From JASJBU01 sp965372385 (GTDB taxonomy: Bacteria; Pseudomonadota; Gammaproteobacteria; Chromatiales; Chromatiaceae), in NCBI GenBank assembly GCA_965372385.1, contig CBDVCD010000096.1, positions 1 to 11,065 of the forward strand: a stretch of DNA of 11,065 nt, read 5' to 3'. The position numbers and the translations under genes were made by a program. Positions within the stretch are counted from its first letter, which is position 1. Each line of letters starts with the position of its first letter. The notes below the pieces were generated by a model. The model was given only the letters and a program-made list of their open reading frames with translations, was not told the origin of the DNA and did no database searches. This document shows, piece after piece, positions 6,391 through 11,065 of this stretch.

Positions 6391-7094
6391 TCCTCGGCGA
6401 TACGCTGCAGGTTGGGTATGTCGAGCAGAAAGTGGTTGGTGTGGGTTTCCGCCAGCAGACTCCGGCGTTTGAACTCGGCGATGGTGCGGCTGGCGGTTTC
6501 GGTGGTGATGCCCAGCATGGCCCCCATGTCCTCCCGGGCAAACAGCTGGCACTCGCTGTTCTGGGCATCATCTACCAGGCGCAGCAGCAGGCGTGCTATC
6601 CGTTGCTTGGCGGAGCCGGTGGAGAGTTCGGTCAACCAGGCGTCCGCCTCATTCAGGGCATGTTGCCAGCGGTTGAGCAGCTCGCGATGCAGTACGGGAT
6701 TCTCCTTGCTCAGGTTTTCCACCACCTTGACGGGCAGGCTGCAGACTTCCGTCTCATCGAGCATGATGGCGTCATGCTGGTAGGTCTCGCCGATCAGGCA
6801 CTCCAATCCGATGACATCGGTGTCGTGAATCAGGCGGACGATACGTTGGCTGCCGTCCGGCAGATACTGGACCAGCTTCAGTAGGCCGGAGCGGATGGTA
6901 TAGAGTCGGTCACCCTGATCGCCGGCACGATAGAGCGTGGCCCCCACCGGGAGGGTGTACTGGTCGATGGGATCATGGATCAGTTCGAAGTCATCCTCTT
7001 GCAGACCGGCGAACAGCACGGACTCCCGTAATGCGCAGGTTTTACAATCGGCCTTACCATCCCAGGCCTCCTTCAAGGTGACTTTTTTTGTCAT
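6387..7094 (-). CDS. CRP/FNR-family transcriptional regulator with an incomplete FNR cysteine set
   Basis: A 235-residue cytoplasmic regulator. An N-terminal CKTCALRESV segment (Cys17, Cys20) precedes a cyclic-nucleotide-type beta-roll (about 30-130, with RAGDQGDRLYTIRSG), a dimerisation helix (about 130-160) and a DNA-binding helix-turn-helix (about 185-212). The recognition helix TTETASRTIAEFKRR has Glu199, Ser202 and Arg203 matching the FNR residues that read TTGAT half-sites. E. coli FNR holds its 4Fe-4S cluster with a C-x2-C-x5-C set plus Cys122. Here the first two Cys are kept, the third position is Val26, and Cys118 (in EVCSLP) matches FNR Cys122; an additional Cys99 is present. Whether a cluster is bound is therefore open. 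The gene is upstream of, and in the same direction as, the 135-aa and NifX-like genes, and divergent from uup. Its start has only a weak ribosome site. Confidence 0.9.
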   Translation of the reverse strand: MTKKVTLKEAWDGKADCKTCALRESVLFAGLQEDDFELIHDPIDQYTLPVGATLYRAGDQGDRLYTIRSGLLKLVQYLPDGSQRIVRLIHDTDVIGLECLIGETYQHDAIMLDETEVCSLPVKVVENLSKENPVLHRELLNRWQHALNEADAWLTELSTGSAKQRIARLLLRLVDDAQNSECQLFAREDMGAMLGITTETASRTIAEFKRRSLLAETHTNHFLLDIPNLQRIAED

Positions 7095-7190
7095 GATATC
7101 GAGACCTGACCTGTCGATGCCGAGCTCGCTTCAGCAGTGTATCCGAGGGGGTGATACTTCTTCCATTTGCTGAACCATACCAGATCGTAG

Positions 7191-7207
7191 CCCGGGTGCA
7201 ACCCGGG
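7191..7207. repeat. Perfect short hairpin, REP-like
   Basis: CCCGGGT and ACCCGGG pair around the loop GCA, preceded by CGTAG. GTAGCCCGG-type palindromes are a familiar class of extragenic repeat in proteobacteria, so this may be a short or decayed member. It lies in the gap between the divergent FNR-like and uup genes. No second copy is seen in this window, so the repeat family is a suggestion only. Confidence 0.35.
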
Positions 7208-7382
7208 GAACAAGGCGCTATTTCATTAGACTGTGTTATGTGCCATCAATTCCACGGATTCCAGGTTCTCCCGTACCGGAAAAGCATCTTTTCATGGTAT
7301 TTTGTGCGGAATCTTTTTTTAAAAACCTGCCGCGAATAATCACACGGATGGCAGGGACAACCAACCTCAAATCGGACTGACC

Positions 7383-9281
7383 ATGTCGTTGATAAGACTG
7401 CGCGAGATACAACTGGGATTCGGTGGCCCACCGCTGCTGGACGGGATAAATCTGACGATCGAAAAGAGGGAGCGCATCTGCCTGCTGGGACGCAACGGCG
7501 CTGGCAAGTCGACCCTGATGAAGGTGATCCTGGGTGAGCTGACGCCGGATGACGGCGAGCGGGTGGTCAGCAGCGGGGTGCGCATCGCTCAGCTGGTGCA
7601 GGAGGTGCCTCGGGGCACCCTAGGGAGTGTTTTCGATATTGTGGCCGATGGCATAGGTCAGCTGGCGGCACAGATCAAAACCTATCATCAACTCAGCAGT
7701 CAGCTGGCGGAGAGCGGTGATGAGCAGCTGCTGGAGCCGCTTTCCAGGGCGCAGCATGCACTGGAGGCCGCCGATGGCTGGCAGCTGGAACAGCGGGTGG
7801 AGACAGTGATCTCGCGTCTTTCGCTGACACCGGATGCGGAGTTCAGCGAGCTCTCCGGCGGGCTCAAGCGCCGGGTGCTATTGGCCCAGGCCCTGGTCAG
7901 CGAACCCGATCTGCTGTTGCTGGATGAGCCCACCAACCACCTGGATATCGAGTCCATCGACTGGATGGAGCAGTTCCTGCTCAACTATCCGGGGGCCTTA
8001 CTCTTCGTCACCCATGACCGGGCCTTTCTGCGCCATCTGGCCACCCGCATCCTGGAGCTGGATCGGGGACGGCTCACCGACTGGCCGGGAGACTACGCGA
8101 ACTTCCTGCGCCGCAAGGAGGAGCTGCTCAATGCAGAGGCCCAGGAGAATGCCCGTTTCGACAAGAAGCTGGCCCAGGAGGAGAGCTGGATTCGCCAGGG
8201 CATCAAGGCCCGGCGCACCCGTAACGAGGGCCGAGTCAGGGCCCTGAAGGTGATGCGGGAGGAACACCAGCAACGCCGTAGCGTCACTGGCCAGGCCAGG
8301 ATGCAGCTGCAGGAGGCGGAGCGCTCCGGCAAGCTGGTGGCCAAGGTGGAAGGGATCAGCTACGCCTGGGAGGACAGGCCGGTGATCCGGGATCTCTCCA
8401 CCAGCGTGCTGCGCGGCGATCGGATCGGCATCATCGGGCCCAACGGGGCCGGCAAGACCACCCTGCTGAATCTGCTGCTGGGGCGTCTGGCCCCAGACAG
8501 CGGCCAGGTGAAACTGGGGACCAATATCCAGGTGGCCTATTTCGATCAGCTGCGCGACCAGCTCGATGAGGAGCGCTCGGTGCAGGACAACGTGGGGGGC
8601 GGCAGCGATAGGGTGGAGGTCGGTGGCAGCAGCAGGCACATCATCGGCTATCTGCAGGACTTTCTCTTCACCCCGGAGCGGGCGCGCACCCCGGTGAAGG
8701 CGCTCTCCGGCGGTGAGCGCAACCGCTTGCTGCTGGCCAAGCTGTTTACCCGGCCCGCCAATGTGCTGGTGCTGGACGAACCCACCAACGATCTGGATGT
8801 GGAGACCCTGGAGCTGCTGGAGGAGTTGTTGCTCGACTATCAGGGGACCCTGCTGCTGGTCAGTCATGACCGGGATTTTCTCGATCACGCGGTGACCAGC
8901 TGCCTGGTCTTCGAGGGGGATTGCCGGGTGGTCGAGTATGTGGGTGGCTACAGCGATTGGGAGCAGCACCAGAAACAGCGGCCGGTTGCCAAACAGCCGT
9001 CGTCCCCGAAAAAGGTCAAGCCTGAGCCGCCGGCGCCGAAAAAGAAAAAAGGCAAGCTGAGTTACAAGGATCAGCGTGAATTGGACAGTCTGCCGCAGAG
9101 GATCGAGGAGCTGGAAGCTGCCCTGGATGAGATTCAGCAGCGCTTGAGTGACCCCGCGCTCTATCAACAGGGCAGTGAGACGATCACGGAGCTTCGGCAA
9201 TCCATGCAGAGCCTGGAGCAGGAGCTGGAACAGGCCTATGCTCGCTGGGAGGCCCTGGAGGCGGCACGGGAGGAGGCCTGA
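7383..9281 (+). CDS. uup: ABC-F family ATPase Uup
   Basis: A 632-residue soluble ATPase with two tandem ABC domains and no membrane segments, close to the length of E. coli Uup. Domain 1 has Walker A GRNGAGKST (36-44), signature LSGG (157-160) and Walker B with catalytic Glu182 (DEPTNHLD). Domain 2 has Walker A GPNGAGKTT (352-360), LSGGE (441-445) and Glu466 (DEPTNDLD). Between them lies the long charged ABC-F linker (about 240-310). A Lys/Pro-rich hinge near 540-560 leads into the C-terminal coiled coil (about 565-632) that is characteristic of Uup and binds DNA. ABC-F proteins act at the ribosome; Uup also affects precise excision of transposons and branched DNA intermediates. The start has little Shine-Dalgarno character. 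A transposon-like repeat begins 15 bp after its stop. Confidence 0.93.
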   Translation: MSLIRLREIQLGFGGPPLLDGINLTIEKRERICLLGRNGAGKSTLMKVILGELTPDDGERVVSSGVRIAQLVQEVPRGTLGSVFDIVADGIGQLAAQIKTYHQLSSQLAESGDEQLLEPLSRAQHALEAADGWQLEQRVETVISRLSLTPDAEFSELSGGLKRRVLLAQALVSEPDLLLLDEPTNHLDIESIDWMEQFLLNYPGALLFVTHDRAFLRHLATRILELDRGRLTDWPGDYANFLRRKEELLNAEAQENARFDKKLAQEESWIRQGIKARRTRNEGRVRALKVMREEHQQRRSVTGQARMQLQEAERSGKLVAKVEGISYAWEDRPVIRDLSTSVLRGDRIGIIGPNGAGKTTLLNLLLGRLAPDSGQVKLGTNIQVAYFDQLRDQLDEERSVQDNVGGGSDRVEVGGSSRHIIGYLQDFLFTPERARTPVKALSGGERNRLLLAKLFTRPANVLVLDEPTNDLDVETLELLEELLLDYQGTLLLVSHDRDFLDHAVTSCLVFEGDCRVVEYVGGYSDWEQHQKQRPVAKQPSSPKKVKPEPPAPKKKKGKLSYKDQRELDSLPQRIEELEAALDEIQQRLSDPALYQQGSETITELRQSMQSLEQELEQAYARWEALEAAREEA

Positions 9282-9295
9282 TCAACCTGCTTTCA

Positions 9296-9612
9296 CTCGT
9301 ACTCCATCAAGGTTGTATTGATGAGTTCAGTTGATCTGTCAGTGTTCATGGCAAGGCACGCCTCGTAGCGAATGGCCATAGTCCTTTGCAAGAGGTGTAA
9401 CGCCGCCATGGGCGCTGACAGATCAACCCTTCGGGCGCTACTGTGGTGTTCCGCTACTGCGTGGCCTACATGGAGGTAGGTCAGGGGCGTGAGCAGGAGC
9501 GGAAGCTTTACAGCACTTGACAAGGACTAAGGCCATTGCCTGCGTGCTGTGCCTTGTTGCGAAACACCACAGTAACGCTGAACTCATCAATACAACCTTG
9601 ATGGAGTACTAG
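9296..9612. mobile_element. MITE-like element with long imperfect terminal inverted repeats
   Basis: A 317-bp intergenic element whose ends are inverted copies of each other. The outer part is nearly perfect: left GTACTCCATCAAGG onward matches the complement of the right end for about 32 bases (ending TTCAG). Weaker but clear matching then continues to about 105 bases on each side (for example AAGGCAC, then AATGGCC-TAGTCCTT). The centre (about 9410-9475) is not repeated. No transposase is encoded, so if mobile it is non-autonomous. No convincing target-site duplication is visible. A second copy of its right arm is at 1-138. The element fills the gap between uup and a small secreted-protein gene. 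A 76-codon open frame crosses it on the minus strand, but I do not regard it as a gene. Confidence 0.72.
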
Positions 9613-9634
9613 GTTCATCGGTATGGAGAGAGTC

Positions 9635-10063
9635 ATGCGAAAATTCATTTGGCTTGGCGCAGTTTCACTGCTTGTCAGCAGTCAGCTTGCACAGGCGGGC
9701 GCCAGCTGTGTGGTGGCCAAGAAACTGGGTAATTCGCTGGCCATAGAGTGGGTGGCGGGTGAGGGTGAGAGCGCTGCCAGCGCCACCCAAAAGGCGCAAG
9801 AGAGACTGCTGCAACAGGGTTTGCATGGCAAGTATCAGGATGCTCACCCGCAGGCAAGTACTGAACTGCCACACGGCCATATGGTGATAGTGAAAACCGC
9901 GTACCAGACGGTGATTGGGCGTTCACGCACCAGCTATGGTTGTGGCTACAGCACTCGATCACCTGAGGAGGCCGAGCAGGCTGCCCTTTATGATCTGCGC
10001 AATTACTCCTGGGGCTGGAAAGCGGATTTTGGTTACGAGGTCTTCAAGCGCCTCAATTTTTGA
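9635..10063 (+). CDS. Small secreted protein of unknown function
   Basis: I do not recognise this 142-residue protein. It begins with a good signal peptide (MRKFIWLGAVSLLVSSQLAQA, cleavage after residue 21) and should be periplasmic or secreted. GASC at the junction is not a proper lipobox because Leu is missing at -3. The mature part has two Cys (25 and 103) that could form a disulfide, an alanine-rich helical segment SAASATQKAQERLLQQG, a RTSYGCGYSTRSPEEAEQAA segment and an aromatic C-terminus ending in KRLNF. I chose the ATG at 9635 over that at 9623 because GGAGAGAG precedes it at the right distance and the signal peptide starts there. The gene starts 22 bp after the MITE-like element, so any promoter must lie in or next to that element. 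Confidence 0.75.
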   Translation: MRKFIWLGAVSLLVSSQLAQAGASCVVAKKLGNSLAIEWVAGEGESAASATQKAQERLLQQGLHGKYQDAHPQASTELPHGHMVIVKTAYQTVIGRSRTSYGCGYSTRSPEEAEQAALYDLRNYSWGWKADFGYEVFKRLNF

Positions 10064-10130
10064 GTATGTGTACACCAAATGGAGGGGTTGAGTCGATTAT
10101 CAGGACGATGCTGACTCAATAAAAAAGGCA

Positions 10131-10172
10131 CTGAAAAGAAAAAACAGGGGAGGAGTCTCCTCCTCCCCTGTT
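10131..10172 (-). terminator. Strong intrinsic terminator of the PKD-protein gene
   Basis: AACAGGGGAGGAG at 10143-10155 pairs perfectly over 13 bp with CTCCTCCCCTGTT at 10160-10172 around a TCTC loop. On the minus strand the stem is followed at once by a T-rich run (TTTTTTCTTTTC), the classic rho-independent layout. It therefore ends the minus-strand gene at 10235. On the plus strand the hairpin may also stop transcripts of the 142-aa gene, but no T-run follows on that side. Confidence 0.85.
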
Positions 10173-10175
10173 CAG

Positions 10176-10190
10176 GCCAGGGAACCTGGC
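10176..10190. repeat. Second hairpin in the terminator region
   Basis: GCCAGG and CCTGGC pair perfectly around GAA. It sits four bases from the main terminator stem, inside the 3' untranslated part of the minus-strand gene. It could help RNA stability or termination. Confidence 0.4.
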
Positions 10191-10196
10191 TATTGG

Positions 10197-10213
10197 CTAG
10201 GCCTAAGGCCTAG
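10197..10213. repeat. Third hairpin in the terminator region
   Basis: CTAGGCC and GGCCTAG pair perfectly around TAA. It is the closest of the three to the PKD-protein stop codon, about 21 bases away. No T-run follows on either strand, so on its own it is not an intrinsic terminator. Confidence 0.4.
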
Positions 10214-10234
10214 TTCAGTCGCACACCATCGCTT

Positions 10235-11065
10235 CTACCGGCCTCGACTGCTTGCGGCCATGCAGATCAGGGATGTGGTGCCGGTCAGCGTATCGTTGGT
10301 CGGGTCCGCATTCTCCGTTGCGTCTATCCTGGCGGTCCATTCCAACTCATGCTCACCGACCTCCCCGCACACAATCTCCACATTGAAGGTGAAGCGGGTG
10401 TCAGGACGACCCGGCTCAACGCTCGAGGTGATCGACTCGGGCTCGATGTTCACGTCGACTTCGCCGCTGGTGCTGCTGGCGGTCAGGGTCACCGTGGCAT
10501 CCTGCGTGCTGGTGTCGCCATCACCGAAGATGAGGATACGCCGCTTGACCACTCTGCCTTCACGCATTGCCAGCAGGTTGGGTACCCGCATCTTGCTCAG
10601 GAACACATCAGCCCCGTCAATGATCTCCGCGATCTTGGCTGAGGTGGTATCCATATCGGTTGCACCTTGATCGTCGGTGACGGTCAGGGTAACGGTGTAG
10701 TCACCTGGATAGGCATAGATGTGGCTCGGGCTGACACCGGTGCCGCTGGCGCCGTCACCAAAGGTCCACTCGTAGCTGACGATATTGCCGTCATCGCTGG
10801 AACCACTGCCGTCGAAGGATACTGGTTCATCTTCTGTACCACTGTAGGGTCCCCCCGCATCCGCCACGGGTGGCAGGTTGGGTATTGGATCGATTGTTGC
10901 GGTAGTGCTAGCTGAATCAGTGGCACCCTTATCATCAGTGACAGTCAGGGTAACATCGTAAACACCAGGATCGGCATAGGTATGGCTCGGGTTGACACCG
11001 GTGCCGCTGTCGCCGTCACCAAAGGTCCACTCGTAGCTGACGATATTGCCGTCATCGCTGGAACC
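10235..11065 (-). CDS. PKD-repeat surface or secreted protein, C-terminal part
   Basis: The last 276 residues of a larger protein whose start lies beyond the right edge; the frame is open all the way, and a GTG near 10867 is an internal Val codon, not a start. Two PKD (polycystic-kidney-disease, Ig-like) repeats of 87 residues are visible. Each has the hallmark YEWTFGDG, then GTGV-PSH-YA-PG, then VTLTVTDD-GATD, and the linker contains ADAGGPYSGTEDEPVSFDGS. The final part (about 130 residues) is a different beta-rich domain (VFLSKMRVPNLLAMREGRVVKRRILIFGDGD, then VEIVCGEVGEHELEWTARIDATENADPTNDTL), reminiscent of CARDB-type adhesion modules, and ends in AASSRGR. PKD repeats are extracellular spacer or binding modules in adhesins and polysaccharide-degrading enzymes. 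No catalytic domain is in view, so the role of the whole protein is unknown. Confidence 0.88.
   Translation of the reverse strand, partial: GSSDDGNIVSYEWTFGDGDSGTGVNPSHTYADPGVYDVTLTVTDDKGATDSASTTATIDPIPNLPPVADAGGPYSGTEDEPVSFDGSGSSDDGNIVSYEWTFGDGASGTGVSPSHIYAYPGDYTVTLTVTDDQGATDMDTTSAKIAEIIDGADVFLSKMRVPNLLAMREGRVVKRRILIFGDGDTSTQDATVTLTASSTSGEVDVNIEPESITSSVEPGRPDTRFTFNVEIVCGEVGEHELEWTARIDATENADPTNDTLTGTTSLICMAASSRGR
10731..10804 (-). repeat. Near-identical PKD repeat segment, copy nearer the C-terminus
   Basis: These 74 bases match 10992-11065 with two differences. The period is 261 bp (87 codons), one PKD domain. They encode the GSSDDGNIVSYEWTFGDG part. Such DNA-level identity implies a recent duplication or gene conversion. 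Confidence 0.85.
10992..11065 (-). repeat. Near-identical PKD repeat segment, copy at the window edge
   Basis: Partner of 10731-10804, 261 bp away. The match may continue beyond the window, where further PKD units are likely. Confidence 0.85.

Noticed and set aside
7236..7249. TTATG-N4-ATCAA as an FNR site before the FNR-like and uup genes
   Set aside because: One half-site is perfect but the other matches only two of five bases; too weak to list.
7998..9200. 400-codon minus-strand frame
   Set aside because: It lies wholly antisense to uup, whose domains and motifs are complete; the translation is Leu/Gln/Ala-biased and has no recognisable domain.
9293..9523. 76-codon minus-strand open frame across the MITE-like element
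   Set aside because: It is formed by the inverted arms and the core of the element, ends just outside it, lacks a ribosome site, and the arm-to-arm differences are mostly amino-acid changing.
10865..10867. GTG as the start of the PKD protein
   Set aside because: The frame continues open to the window edge and encodes a second PKD unit upstream, so this is an internal Val codon.

Overview
The window looks like chromosomal DNA of a Gram-negative bacterium, most likely a gammaproteobacterium. Pointers are outer-membrane genes (a FadL-type barrel, an outer-membrane lipoprotein lipase), a Uup-type ABC-F ATPase, a CRP/FNR regulator and fairly high G+C by eye. A NifX/NifY-like cofactor-binding protein beside an FNR-type regulator would suit a facultative or microaerobic organism such as a sulfur-oxidising Chromatiales relative. 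That placement is an inference from gene content, not something the sequence proves.

Layout, left to right. Positions 1-138 are the right end of a repeated mobile-type element. A LysR regulator (135-1049, minus) ends exactly in that element, which supplies its stop codon. A 372-bp divergent intergenic region with several palindromes follows. Next is a plus-strand group: a FadL-family outer-membrane channel (1422-2810), a VolA-like lipoprotein lipase 11 bp downstream (2822-4858) and a small exported GlcG/HbpS-like protein (4935-5435), closed by a hairpin. Facing it on the minus strand is a second group, transcribed from right to left: an FNR-like regulator (6387-7094), an unrecognised 135-aa protein (5902-6309) and a NifX/NifY-like protein with a His-rich tail (5491-5871). 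An FNR-type palindrome overlaps the regulator's stop codon with a -10-like hexamer at the expected distance, suggesting the last two genes are a target of this regulator class. After a 288-bp divergent gap comes uup (7383-9281, plus), then a complete 317-bp MITE-like element with long imperfect inverted arms (9296-9612), a small secreted protein of unknown function (9635-10063, plus), a run of three perfect hairpins, and the C-terminal end of a PKD-repeat surface or secreted protein (10235-11065, minus, running off the window).

How the genes may work together. The FadL/lipase pair resembles the Vibrio arrangement in which a surface lysophospholipase (VolA) releases fatty acids that FadL imports, so this is probably a lipid-scavenging unit. 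The FNR/135-aa/NifX-like set may be an oxygen- or redox-responsive unit. The repeat element occurs twice in direct orientation, bracketing about 9.5 kb. I see no defence system, CRISPR array, tRNA or rRNA. The most novel-looking items are the MITE-like element, the 135-aa/NifX-like pair with its promoter architecture, and the incomplete cysteine set of the FNR-like regulator.
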